Made by a program: the position numbers and the translations under genes. Below, piece after piece: positions 16,713-24,307 of a DNA stretch of 64,000 nucleotides. How positions within the stretch are numbered: the stretch's first letter is position 1; every line of letters starts with the position of its first letter. Origin of the DNA: Neisseria lisongii (GTDB taxonomy: Bacteria > Pseudomonadota > Gammaproteobacteria > Burkholderiales > Neisseriaceae); assembly GCF_028463985.1 (NCBI RefSeq), contig NZ_CP116766.1, positions 1,922,001 through 1,986,000 of the forward strand, read 5' to 3'. A model generated the notes under the pieces. The model saw only the letters and a program-made list of their open reading frames with translations. It had not been told where the DNA came from and did not search any database.

Positions 16713-16946
16713 CTCGGATTCCAGCGGTCAAAATAGCCTGTTGATGCGGCATTTTAATGGATTTTGGGGTGGCGGGCAAAAGGTTGGCTGCAGCAAGGCC
16801 GTCTGAAAACCGTTATTCGGTAGTTTTACTAGAAAATTTGGTTTAAATCATAAATTTCTGTAATTTTACACCTTAAAACAGTCTTTCACGTTAGAATTTA
16901 TGCCGCAAAACAATACAGACAATACAGAAAAGAAAAGGATTCATCT

Positions 16947-18416
16947 ATGAACGCAGCTCAACGAGACGTTGCCCGCATCAGCCACAATACCAAAATCGTG
17001 GTTACTTTGGGGCCGGGCAGCAACGATTTGCAATTATTGGAAGACATGATTCGTGCCGGCGGCCTGAATGTGGTGCGTTTCAATTTCAGCCATGGCACGC
17101 CTGAGTTTCACCGTGAAAATGCCAAGCTGGTGCGGGAAGCCGCCCGCCGCTGCGGTCAGGAAATTGCGATTTTGGCGGATTTGCAGGGGCCGAAAATCCG
17201 TATCGGCAAAATTGCCGGCGGCAGCATTGAATTGAATCAGGGCGAAAAACTGGTGTTGGACGCTGATTTAAGCGGCGAAGGCACACGGGAAGCGGTGGGT
17301 TTGGATTACCGTGATTTGCCCAAAGACGTTGCCGCCGGCGATGTATTGTGGCTTGACGACGGTCTGCTGACCCTGACCGTGGACTCGGTTGTCGGAAGTA
17401 AAATTATTACAACCGTTGAAAATTCCTATGTGTTGAAAAGTAATAAAGGTATCAACAAACGGGGCGGCGGCCTGTCCGCCGGTGCGCTGACCGAAAAAGA
17501 TTTTCGTGATTTGCAGACAGCGGTGGAAATCGGTTGCGACTATTTGGCGGTGAGCTTTGTCAAATCCGGCGAAGATTTGCAGCTTGCCCGCCAAAAAGTG
17601 GAAGAAGCGATGGCAGGCAGCAGCCTGATCCGTCCGGGCTTGGTGGCGAAAATCGAACGGGTGGAAGCCATCGAAAATCTAGACGAAATCATCTTGGCTT
17701 CAGACGGCATTATGGTCGCCCGCGGCGATTTGGCGGTGGAAGTCGGCCATGCCGCCGTGCCGGCACTGCAAAAACGCATGATCCGCCGTGCAAGAGAATT
17801 GCGCCGCTTCAGCATTACCGCCACGCAGATGATGGAAAGCATGATTACCAACCCCGTGCCGACCCGTGCCGAAGTGAGCGATGTGGCCAATGCCGTGCTG
17901 GACGGCACCGATGCCGTGATGTGTTCGGCAGAGACCGCCGTCGGTGCCTATCCTTTTGAAACCGTTACCCAAATGGCGAAAATCTGTGCCGAAGCCGAAA
18001 AAGAGCAGGATTCTTTAATCGGCGTTGCCGAATATGTCGAAGACTGCGCCGTCAGCACCAATCTGGCGATTGCCTCGGGCGCTGTCAGCGTCGCCCGTGC
18101 CGTGCGTGCCAAAGCGATTGTGGCACTCACCGAAAGCGGTTCGACCGCCTTTGAAATCAGCCGCCACAATATCCAACTCCCGATTTTTGCCTTAACTCCG
18201 AACGTGGCAGCGCAGCGGAAAATGGCAGCCTACCGCGGCGTGCGGCCGATGATTTTAGCGACCAGCACCAACCACGATAAAGCCATTCAGCAGGTCGAAG
18301 CAACCTTGCTTGAACGCAAAATCCTGAATCGGGGCGACCAATACATCATCACCAGCGGCTCGAAAATGCGGGAAACCGGTTCGACCAATACATTGGAAGT
18401 GTTGCGGGTGGAGTAA
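16947..18416 (+). CDS. pykA: Pyruvate kinase
   Basis: 489 residues. Converts phosphoenolpyruvate and ADP to pyruvate and ATP in glycolysis. Seen: KIVVTLGPGSNDLQ, NVVRFNFSHGT, ADLQGPKIRIG, VKSGEDLQLARQK, KIERVEAIENLDEI and ATQMMESMI, the standard order of active-site blocks. The C-terminal allosteric domain is complete, ending STNTLEVLRVE. AAAAGGA precedes the ATG. Monocistronic, with a DUS about 145 bp upstream and a miniature element after it. The symbol (pykA rather than pykF) is a guess. Confidence 0.95.
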   Translation: MNAAQRDVARISHNTKIVVTLGPGSNDLQLLEDMIRAGGLNVVRFNFSHGTPEFHRENAKLVREAARRCGQEIAILADLQGPKIRIGKIAGGSIELNQGEKLVLDADLSGEGTREAVGLDYRDLPKDVAAGDVLWLDDGLLTLTVDSVVGSKIITTVENSYVLKSNKGINKRGGGLSAGALTEKDFRDLQTAVEIGCDYLAVSFVKSGEDLQLARQKVEEAMAGSSLIRPGLVAKIERVEAIENLDEIILASDGIMVARGDLAVEVGHAAVPALQKRMIRRARELRRFSITATQMMESMITNPVPTRAEVSDVANAVLDGTDAVMCSAETAVGAYPFETVTQMAKICAEAEKEQDSLIGVAEYVEDCAVSTNLAIASGAVSVARAVRAKAIVALTESGSTAFEISRHNIQLPIFALTPNVAAQRKMAAYRGVRPMILATSTNHDKAIQQVEATLLERKILNRGDQYIITSGSKMRETGSTNTLEVLRVE

Positions 18417-18433
18417 ATCTTGTTCCGTCCGGC

Positions 18434-18606
18434 TATAGTTAAAACACCGAATTTTCCATACAAAAGCAGGCGTAGGTTGAGGTTAGCGAGGCACGAGCGT
18501 AACCCAACAAAATATTATGTTTCAAGGTGTTTCCAATCGTGTTGGGTCTCGACCCAACCTACGCCCTGTTTAAAAACCGTATGAATGATTCAGTGGATTA
18601 ACTATA
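18434..18606 (-). repeat. ~175-bp miniature inverted-repeat element, copy 2
   Basis: Same element as at 6815, inverted: begins TATAGTTAAAACACCGAA and ends in CTATA. It lies just after pykA and, with the DUS hairpin at 18617 and the promoter at 18691, accounts for the 18417-18778 gap. Confidence 0.8.
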
Positions 18607-18616
18607 GATAAAACAG

Positions 18617-18653
18617 CAAGGCCGTCTGAAAATCCGATTTTCAGACGGCCTTG
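18617..18653. terminator. DUS inverted-repeat terminator
   Basis: CAAGGCCGTCTGAAAA and its inverse form a perfect hairpin downstream of pykA and the miniature element. Confidence 0.75.
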
Positions 18654-18690
18654 CCGTATGGTGAAGATGGGAAATTATGTATTTTCACTA

Positions 18691-18731
18691 TATAATGCAG
18701 TTTCGGTTTGGCGGCGTATGCCGCCGTTTTT
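18691..18731 (+). promoter_or_regulatory. mntX promoter and early leader hairpin
   Basis: TATAAT at 18691-18696 is followed by the perfect hairpin GGCGGC-GTAT-GCCGCC at 18710-18725 and GTTTTT. The start codon is at 18779. The hairpin looks like an attenuator or a 5' stabilising stem; no yybP-ykoY manganese riboswitch is visible. Confidence 0.5.
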
Positions 18732-18778
18732 GAGTGCGGGTCTGGCGGAACAGGCGTTTTTATCGGAACGGAGCGGGC

Positions 18779-19348
18779 ATGGAGGCTTTCTTTTCTTCAA
18801 TTTTCGGGGTAACGGTGGCCGAAATCGGCGACAAAACCCAGCTTCTGGCGCTGTTTCTGGCGGCACGTTATGCCCAGAAAAATGCAGTGGTGATGGGCGT
18901 GCTGGTGTCCACGCTGCTCAACCATTTGCTGTCGGCAGCGCTGGGAATGTGGCTGACGCAGGTGGTGTCGCCCGCCATGCTCAAATGGCTGGTCGGCGGC
19001 AGTTTTATTGTGGTCGGCTTGTGGCTGCTGTTGCCCGACAAAGACGGCGATCCCGATAATAAATGGTTGAAATACGGCGCATTTACCGCCACGCTGGTGC
19101 TGTTTTTCCTTGCCGAAATCGGCGACAAAACCCAAATTGCGACGGTGTTGCTGGCGGCAAAATATCAGGAACTGACGATGGTGGTTGCCGGCAGCGTGAT
19201 CGGTGTGCTGCTGGCCAATGTGCCGATGGTGTATCTGGGCGAAATGCTGATGAAAAAAATCCCCGCCGCCAAAGTGCGGCTGGCCGCCTGCATACTGTTT
19301 TGCCTGCTGGGTCTGCTGACCCTGTTTGGACAAAGCCCGTCTTGGTAA
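18779..19348 (+). CDS. mntX: Manganese exporter of the TMEM165/GDT1 family (MntX)
   Basis: 189 residues with the family's duplicated motif: VAEIGDKTQLLALFLAARY near residue 10 and LAEIGDKTQIATVLLAAKY near 107. The Glu and Asp of each E-x-G-D motif bind cation. About six membrane segments. In N. meningitidis this family exports Mn2+ and protects against its toxicity. Start at MEAFFSSIFG follows GGAG; an in-frame ATG 45 bases upstream is less likely. The stop TAA abuts a DUS. Confidence 0.9.
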   Translation: MEAFFSSIFGVTVAEIGDKTQLLALFLAARYAQKNAVVMGVLVSTLLNHLLSAALGMWLTQVVSPAMLKWLVGGSFIVVGLWLLLPDKDGDPDNKWLKYGAFTATLVLFFLAEIGDKTQIATVLLAAKYQELTMVVAGSVIGVLLANVPMVYLGEMLMKKIPAAKVRLAACILFCLLGLLTLFGQSPSW

Positions 19349-19360
19349 GGCCGTCTGAAA

Positions 19361-19450
19361 ATGAGCGAAGCGAATTTCTGCGAAGCTAAAATGCGTCAAG
19401 CAAGTTTTAGCGAAGCTAAAATGCGTGAAACGGATTTCAGCGAAACGAAA
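19361..19450 (+). repeat. Three in-frame 30-bp DUS-linked repeat units
   Basis: Immediately after the DUS at 19348-19360 come three 30-bp units, at 19361, 19391 and 19421. They translate to MSEANFCEAK, MRQASFSEAK and MRETDFSETK, in frame with the pseudouridine synthase. Related units lie beside many other DUS in this window. Confidence 0.85.
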
Positions 19451-19459
19451 ATAAGCGGA

Positions 19460-20098
19460 ATGTGGGAAATCCTGTTGCGGCACAAGGATTTCGTCGCCAT
19501 CAACAAACCAGCCGGTGTAGCGGTTCATCAGGAAGAAGGAGCGGTGAACCTGTCGCAAACGCTGGCGCAGCAGCTCGGCGTGCCGCAGGTGTGGCTGCTG
19601 CACCGTTTGGACAAACCGACCAGCGGCGTGTTGCTGTTTGCCCTGAATCGGGAGGCAGCAGGCGTGCTGGCGGCACAGTTTGCCGACAAAACCATGCGCA
19701 AAACCTATTGGGCGCTGGGCGATGCCAAGCCGTTGAAAAAACAGGGCTGGGTCAAAGGCAGCATGGTCAAATCCCGCCGCGGCACATGGCGGCTGGCACG
19801 CAGCGGCGGCAATCAGGCGGTAACATATTTCAACAGCTTCAGCCTTGCGCCGAAGCTGCGTCTGTTTGTATTGCAGCCGCACACCGGCAAAACCCACCAG
19901 CTGCGTGTGGCACTCAAAAGCCTTGGCAGCCCGATTATCGGCGACACGCTCTACGGCGGCACACCCGCCGCCCGAATGTTTCTGCACGCTCGGGAATTGG
20001 CATTTTCCCATCAGGGTGAAACCTTTCGCATCACCGCCCCTTTAGATACCGCATGGCCGACGGAATACATTTCCGCAACCTTGGGCGAGGCCGTCTGA
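19460..20098 (+). CDS. RluA-family pseudouridine synthase (TIGR01621-like)
   Basis: 212 residues from MWEILLRHKDF, 245 if translation starts at 19361 inside the repeat tract. Isomerises uridine to pseudouridine in RNA. Seen: FVAINKPAGVAVHQ, the catalytic HRLDKPTSGVLLFAL, and PHTGKTHQLRVALKSLG. Neither start has a good Shine-Dalgarno; AAGCGGA before 19460 is the better one. The 33-residue extension is repeat-derived. The C-terminus ends Glu-Ala-Val with the TGA supplied by a DUS. Target site unknown. Confidence 0.88.
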   Translation: MWEILLRHKDFVAINKPAGVAVHQEEGAVNLSQTLAQQLGVPQVWLLHRLDKPTSGVLLFALNREAAGVLAAQFADKTMRKTYWALGDAKPLKKQGWVKGSMVKSRRGTWRLARSGGNQAVTYFNSFSLAPKLRLFVLQPHTGKTHQLRVALKSLGSPIIGDTLYGGTPAARMFLHARELAFSHQGETFRITAPLDTAWPTEYISATLGEAV

Positions 20099-20117
20099 AA
20101 AAACGGTTTTGGTTTAT

Positions 20118-20177
20118 TTTAGTGGCGCTGAAATTTGCTTCGCTCATTTTAGCTTCGTAGAAATTCGCTGGACTCAT
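20118..20177 (-). repeat. Two 30-bp DUS-linked repeat units
   Basis: Reading on the minus strand from the DUS at 20178-20190 come two units resembling ATGAGCGAAGCAAATTTCAG. They lie downstream of the pseudouridine synthase, not in a gene. Confidence 0.7.
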
Positions 20178-20269
20178 TTTCAGACGGCCTTTTCGGCAGT
20201 TTCACAATAAATGACAACGCCGCCGAAGTGCCACTATAATAGCCCCTTTTCCCGAACATCTTTAATATA

Positions 20270-20926
20270 ATGAAAATAACCGCTTTCCGTTTGGCCGCCG
20301 CCGTTTTATTCGCCGCTGTCTCTGTTTCCGCCCATGCGGCGACCTATATCTGCGAAGTGGACGGGCAGGTACAGTTCACCACGCAAAAACTCAACAGCAG
20401 TTGCCGCCCGTCGCACACCGACGGTACGGCGCAGGTTTCAGCCGATGAAGCCGCCAAAGCCGTGCCGGAGCAGGTCGGTTTGAAAGAAGCCCCCGGCGCA
20501 GCCGCACCTGAAGTGAGCGACATTAAAATCTTGCCGAAAATCAAGCAGGGTAGTGTAACGAATACGGCGGAAGCCGCCAATCCCAAGCTCAACATCAAAC
20601 TGCGCAAGGGCGATATGCCCGCAGCGGGAACATCGGCCGCCGATTTGAAATCCGCCAAAGCCCGTGCCGACGAGTTGAACCGCAAAGCCAAAATTATTCC
20701 GGCACCGATCATTGCTGCACCGGCCGCCAAACCCAAGCAGCAGCTGACCCGCAAACAGATTCTGCAAAATGAAATCCGTAACGAGCAGACGGCACTGGTG
20801 CGGGCAAAGGCGCAACTGAATGTGGCGAAACAGAAAGGCGACCAACAGAAAATCGCCCGCCTGACGCAGGCCGTCAGCGACCGTGAGGCGAATATTCGGG
20901 CCATTCAGGGCGAAATCCGCAGATAA
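20270..20926 (+). CDS. Periplasmic DUF4124-like protein with C-terminal coiled coil
   Basis: 218 residues. Clear signal peptide (FRLAAAVLFAAVSVSAHA, cleaved before ATYICEVDG). The first mature residues (YICEVDGQVQFTTQKLNSSC) recall the DUF4124 beta domain. The middle is Ala/Lys-rich and low in complexity. The last ~60 residues (KQILQNEIRNEQTALVRAKA) form a likely coiled coil. Function unknown. A DUS terminator follows at 20954. Confidence 0.75.
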   Translation: MKITAFRLAAAVLFAAVSVSAHAATYICEVDGQVQFTTQKLNSSCRPSHTDGTAQVSADEAAKAVPEQVGLKEAPGAAAPEVSDIKILPKIKQGSVTNTAEAANPKLNIKLRKGDMPAAGTSAADLKSAKARADELNRKAKIIPAPIIAAPAAKPKQQLTRKQILQNEIRNEQTALVRAKAQLNVAKQKGDQQKIARLTQAVSDREANIRAIQGEIRR

Positions 20927-20953
20927 AAGCAGTTTGCCGCAACCCGAAAATCA

Positions 20954-20993
20954 AACAAGCCGTCTGAAAATGCGTTTTTCAGACGGCTTGTTT
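20954..20993. terminator. DUS inverted-repeat terminator
   Basis: AAACAAGCCGTCTGAAAA and its inverse form a long hairpin 28 bases past the stop of the coiled-coil protein gene. Confidence 0.8.
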
Positions 20994-21007
20994 GATGTTG
21001 TTCTGAC

Positions 21008-21314
21008 TATAGTCAATCAACCGAAAAAAATATGACAATATAGTAAATCAACCGAATTTCCAGCACATTCCAAACCCAACGCGCCCGTCATTCCGACGCA
21101 AGTCGGAATCCATTTCAGCGGTTTAGGTGGCTGTTTTTTATTTACAATTTCTGAATTTGATAAATAGATTCCGACTTGCGTCGGAATGACGGAGTATTTG
21201 AAAATCGTATGGTTTATTAAGTGAATTCACTATACAGCGAGCCACCCTTCCCCTAACCCCTTCCCGCCAGCGGGACGGGGAACGGTGTGTAGCGTGCTTG
21301 CCTAAGCAGGCACG
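21008..21314 (+). repeat. Composite repeat interrupted by a miniature element
   Basis: The left part (21008-21038, TATAGTCAATCAACC...ATGACA) and right part (21235-21314, GCCACCCTTCCCC...REP palindrome) match uninterrupted relatives at 23047-23157 and 25341-25460. The nested element fills the middle. The REP end at 21289-21314 begins GTAGCGTGC. A further DUS-linked 30-mer lies at 21353-21380. Confidence 0.7.
21039..21234 (+). mobile_element. 196-bp miniature element nested in the composite repeat
   Basis: Begins TATAGTAAATCAACC and ends GTGAATTCACTATA, imperfect terminal inverted repeats with TA at both ends. Inside are two copies of the 20-bp palindrome ATTCC-N10-GGAAT in opposite order, similar to the Neisseria dRS3 repeat but not identical. 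No coding capacity. Its insertion splits the surrounding repeat. Confidence 0.7.
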
Positions 21315-21494
21315 TGTTCTTTAAATTCTACATGAATGCCGTCTGAAAATGAGCGTAGCGAGTTTCTGCGCAGCTAAAATCAGATTTTCAAACGGTTTCG
21401 ACATAAAATGCACAGAACAGGTGCGTGCTTTGGCAAGCACCCTACAAGTGCCGGATTAAATTGTATGGATTATTCAGTGAATCCACTATAAAAA

Positions 21495-22004
21495 TCAGCG
21501 TGCCATGCGGTTGATGATTTTTTCGCCTTTGATTTGGTGGATAACCGCCATCACGATGTGGCCGGCCGCCAAGATAAACAGCAGCCATGCCAGTTTGCCG
21601 TGCCATTGGTTGCCCAATTCGACCATCCATTCGATTTTTTCGGGTGCTTTGCTCATGATATGAATGCCGAATACCTGCAAATCGTGTTTGTCCGAACCGG
21701 CTTGACGGATCATGGCGGCTGCGGGAACGGCGAGCATCAGCAGATACAGGGCGGCGTGGCCGAGTTTGGCCATCAGTGTGCCGGACGGGCGGCGGCTGTG
21801 GTTGGCAACGGCCCACAACAGGCGCAGGGCGGCCAAAATCAGTAATATGAAACCGACGGATTTGTGGTATTTCATCAGGCTGAAATAGGCTTCGTCGTAA
21901 TTCCAAGCGGCGGCGGTGCCGAGCATAAACAGAAAGCCGAGTGCCATTATCCAGTGGAAACAGCGGCTGAGTGTGCCGTAGCGGGCGGAGGTATCGGGTT
22001 GCAT
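21495..22004 (-). CDS. Cytochrome b561
   Basis: 169 residues, four membrane segments, di-haem b-type cytochrome of the inner membrane. Haem-ligand His are visible: LSRCFHWIMALGF near residue 17, MKYHKSVGFILL near 47, WHGKLAWLLFILAAGHIVMA in the last segment. E. coli CybB shuttles electrons from ubiquinol and can quench superoxide. AAGGAC precedes the start. Single gene. Confidence 0.9.
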   Translation of the reverse strand: MQPDTSARYGTLSRCFHWIMALGFLFMLGTAAAWNYDEAYFSLMKYHKSVGFILLILAALRLLWAVANHSRRPSGTLMAKLGHAALYLLMLAVPAAAMIRQAGSDKHDLQVFGIHIMSKAPEKIEWMVELGNQWHGKLAWLLFILAAGHIVMAVIHQIKGEKIINRMAR

Positions 22005-22107
22005 GGGGAAATTGTCCTTATGGTTTGTGAATGATTTGTGAAGTCGGCGGATTATAAGGACTTTTCGGGTAAAAGGATTTTGGAAAGATTTAAAGTAGGT
22101 AAAACAG

Positions 22108-22138
22108 CGCCGCCGGTTGTCGGAATCAACCGGCGGCG
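22108..22138. terminator. Rho-independent terminator of ubiG
   Basis: CGCCGCCGGTTG and CAACCGGCGGCG form a very stable stem just past the ubiG stop on the minus strand, followed by CTGTTTT. It can also end transcription in the other direction. Confidence 0.75.
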
Positions 22139-22152
22139 TTTGGATGGCGGGT

Positions 22153-22869
22153 TTAGGCGGGACGGCAGGTAATCATATAGTTGGTGTCGGTGCTATCGGT
22201 CAGCAGATATTGGCGGCTTAAGAGGTTGTAACTCATGCCTTTGCTGTCGATGATGTCCAAACCGGCGCTGCGGCACATGCGGGCGAGTTCGGCGGGGGTG
22301 ATGAATTTTTGCCAGTCGTGCGTGCCTTTGGGAACGAATTTTAAAATGTGTTCTGCACCGACAATCAGGTGCAGATAGGATTTGGGGTTGCGGTTGATGG
22401 TGGAGAAAAACACCATACCGTCGGCTTTGACCAGTTTGGCGCAGGCTCGGACGATGGCGGCGGGGTCGGGGACGTGTTCCAGCATTTCCATGCAGGTAAC
22501 GACATCGAAGCTGTGCGGCACTTGTTCGGCGAGTTCTTCCACCGGCAGGCAGCGGTATTCGATGTTGGTGATGTTGTGGGTGGCGGCGTGGGCTTGGGCG
22601 ACCTGCAGCGATTTTTCCGCCATGTCGATGCCGGTAACGCAGGCCGCGCCGTGCCGTGCCATGCTTTCCGCCAAAATGCCGCCGCCGCAGCCGACATCCA
22701 AAACCTGTTTGCCCGACAGTTTGCCCAAGCGGTCGATATAGCCCAAGCGCAGCGGGTTGATGTCGTGCAGCGGTTTGAATTCGCCGCTTTTGTCCCACCA
22801 TTTGTCGGCAATCCGGCTGAATTTGGCGATTTCGTTGTCATCAACGTTGCGGTCGGTCTCGGCGGTCAT
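22153..22869 (-). CDS. ubiG: Ubiquinone biosynthesis O-methyltransferase UbiG
   Basis: 238 residues, SAM-dependent. Performs both O-methylations in ubiquinone synthesis. Seen: FSRIADKWWDKSGEFKPLHDINPLR at the N-terminus, SAM motif VLDVGCGGGILAES near residue 57, ITNIEYRCLPVEEL, CMEMLEHVPDP. Length matches E. coli UbiG (240). The other ubiquinone gene here is ubiX at 23587. Confidence 0.96.
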   Translation of the reverse strand: MTAETDRNVDDNEIAKFSRIADKWWDKSGEFKPLHDINPLRLGYIDRLGKLSGKQVLDVGCGGGILAESMARHGAACVTGIDMAEKSLQVAQAHAATHNITNIEYRCLPVEELAEQVPHSFDVVTCMEMLEHVPDPAAIVRACAKLVKADGMVFFSTINRNPKSYLHLIVGAEHILKFVPKGTHDWQKFITPAELARMCRSAGLDIIDSKGMSYNLLSRQYLLTDSTDTNYMITCRPA

Positions 22870-22952
22870 GGCGTGTCCTGTGTGGATAAAACGGAAAGGC
22901 TTATTATATCGGAAAACGGGTGATGTGGTTTTGTTGAAATTTGCCGGTTTAT

Positions 22953-23012
22953 TTTCGTTGCGCTGAAATTTGCTTTGTTTATTTTAGCTTCGCAGAAATT
23001 CGCTACGTTCAT
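22953..23012 (-). repeat. Two 30-bp DUS-linked repeat units
   Basis: On the minus strand from the DUS at 23013-23026 come two units (ATGAACGTAGCGAATTTCTG and a relative). With the composite repeat that follows they fill the 22870-23185 gap. Confidence 0.7.
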
Positions 23013-23046
23013 TTTCAGACGGCATTGATGTGGAATTTAAAGAATA

Positions 23047-23157
23047 CGTGCATGCTAGGCAAGCACGCTACACACGGTTTCCCGTCCCGTTGGCGGGAAG
23101 GGGCTAGGGGAAGGGTAGCTCGTTGTGGTGTCATATTTTTTCAGTTGATTTACTATA
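23047..23157 (-). repeat. Composite repeat, uninterrupted copy
   Basis: Minus-strand order: TATAGTAAATCAACTG, ATGACACC, GC-rich hairpin with CCCGCCAACGGGACGGG, then a GTAGCGTGC...GCACG REP palindrome (23047-23071). Relatives at 21008, 25341 and 43623. This copy shows the empty site for the nested element at 21039. Confidence 0.7.
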
Positions 23158-23185
23158 GCTACGCAGAAACTCGCTACGCTCGTTT

Positions 23186-23584
23186 TCAGACGGCCTCGAA
23201 TTCGGGTAGGGTTGCCCACAGGCTGCGTTTGCGTTCGGCGGACAGTTGTTTGACGGTGCATTCCTGTTTCAAGGCTTCGCTTTTGCTTAAATTTCGGGCG
23301 ACCAGCCGCATGGATACGGGTTTGCGCAATCGGGTATATTTTGCGCCCTTGCCGGCTGCGTGGTCGGAAAAGCGGCGGGCGGGGCGGTTGCTGATGCCGC
23401 AATACAGGGAATGGTCGGCGCATAAAATCAGATAGACGCACCAGTTTCCGGCTGCGATTGGGTTCGTTTCTGCGGTTTCGGGTGGACTGAAACCTGCTTC
23501 GCTCATTTTGTCGAAACCTTCGGTTTTAGCTTCGCAGAAATTCGTTTCACTCATTTTAGCTTCGCTGAAATTCACTTCGTTCAT
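23186..23584 (-). CDS. GIY-YIG nuclease-superfamily protein with repeat-encoded N-terminus
   Basis: 132 residues from the first ATG at 23584. The GIY-YIG domain (VYLILCADHSLYCGISNRPARR) begins near residue 48 and resembles the small YhbQ/UPF0213 proteins. The N-terminal ~35 residues are DUS-linked repeats (MNEVNFSEAK, MSETNFCEAK, then TEGFDK, then MSEAGF). Starts at 23584, 23554 or 23506 are all inside the repeat. The stop TGA is supplied by a DUS, giving Glu-Ala-Val. The first ATG lies two bases after the ubiX stop, inside TGAAAATG. DNA target unknown. Confidence 0.82.
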   Translation of the reverse strand: MNEVNFSEAKMSETNFCEAKTEGFDKMSEAGFSPPETAETNPIAAGNWCVYLILCADHSLYCGISNRPARRFSDHAAGKGAKYTRLRKPVSMRLVARNLSKSEALKQECTVKQLSAERKRSLWATLPEFEAV

Positions 23585-23586
23585 TT

Positions 23587-24165
23587 TCAGACGGCCTCGG
23601 CCGTTCTTCCTTGCCAGTGGGGTAGGTTGGGGATTTCCAAGTCAAACAGTTCCAAAGCACGGCCGACGCTGTGCAGGATAATGTCGTCCAGCGTCTGCGG
23701 GCGGTGGTAGAAAGCGGGGACGGGCGGAAAAATGATGCCGCCCATTTCGGTTATCCGCCGCATATTGTCTAAATGTGCCAGATTCAGCGGCGTTTCCCGT
23801 ACCATCAGCACCAGTCGGCGGCGTTCTTTCAAGACCACATCGGCAGCACGGGTCAGCAGATTGTCGCCGTAGCCGTGGGCAACCGCCGCCAGCGAACGCA
23901 TGGAGCAGGGGGCAACCAGCATACCGGCAGTTTTAAACGAACCGCTGGAAATGGCGGCACCGACATCGCCGACCGGATACACAGTGTCGGCCAGCGCATA
24001 GACTTCCTCACGGGTATAGGCCGTTTCCAGCGTGCGGGTCTGTTCCGCCCCTTTGGAAACCACCAAATGCGTTTCCACATCAAGCTGGCGCAGCAGCTGC
24101 AACGCCCGATAGCCGTATTGGAAGCCGCTGGCACCGCTGATGCCGACAATAATGCGCTGGGTCAT
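23587..24165 (-). CDS. ubiX: Flavin prenyltransferase UbiX
   Basis: 192 residues from MTQRIIVGISGASG. Makes prenylated FMN, the cofactor of UbiD decarboxylase, for ubiquinone synthesis. Seen: GISGASGFQYGYRAL, SSGSFKTAGMLVAPCSMRSL, VLKERRRLVLMVRETPLN and MGGIIFPPVPAFYHRP. AGGA precedes the start; the longer frame from 24237 runs into a DUS and is unlikely. The C-terminus ends Glu-Ala-Val-stop read from a DUS. Confidence 0.95.
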   Translation of the reverse strand: MTQRIIVGISGASGFQYGYRALQLLRQLDVETHLVVSKGAEQTRTLETAYTREEVYALADTVYPVGDVGAAISSGSFKTAGMLVAPCSMRSLAAVAHGYGDNLLTRAADVVLKERRRLVLMVRETPLNLAHLDNMRRITEMGGIIFPPVPAFYHRPQTLDDIILHSVGRALELFDLEIPNLPHWQGRTAEAV

Positions 24166-24307
24166 AAAAATCCTGTCTGAGGCCGTCTGAAAAAGGCACT
24201 TATTATAACGGCAAGTATCCATCCCTGAATAATACAAATTGTCTATTCCGGCCGTTATCCATTAGAATAGCCCGATGATAAATCATGCAGTTTGAAAAGG
24301 ATAGATT

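Noticed and set aside
18696..18778. yybP-ykoY manganese riboswitch ahead of mntX
   Set aside because: Leader is under 80 bases and no conserved core was found.
18797..20011. 404-codon open frame antisense to mntX and the pseudouridine synthase
   Set aside because: His/Gln-rich translation with no motif, overlapping two recognisable genes.
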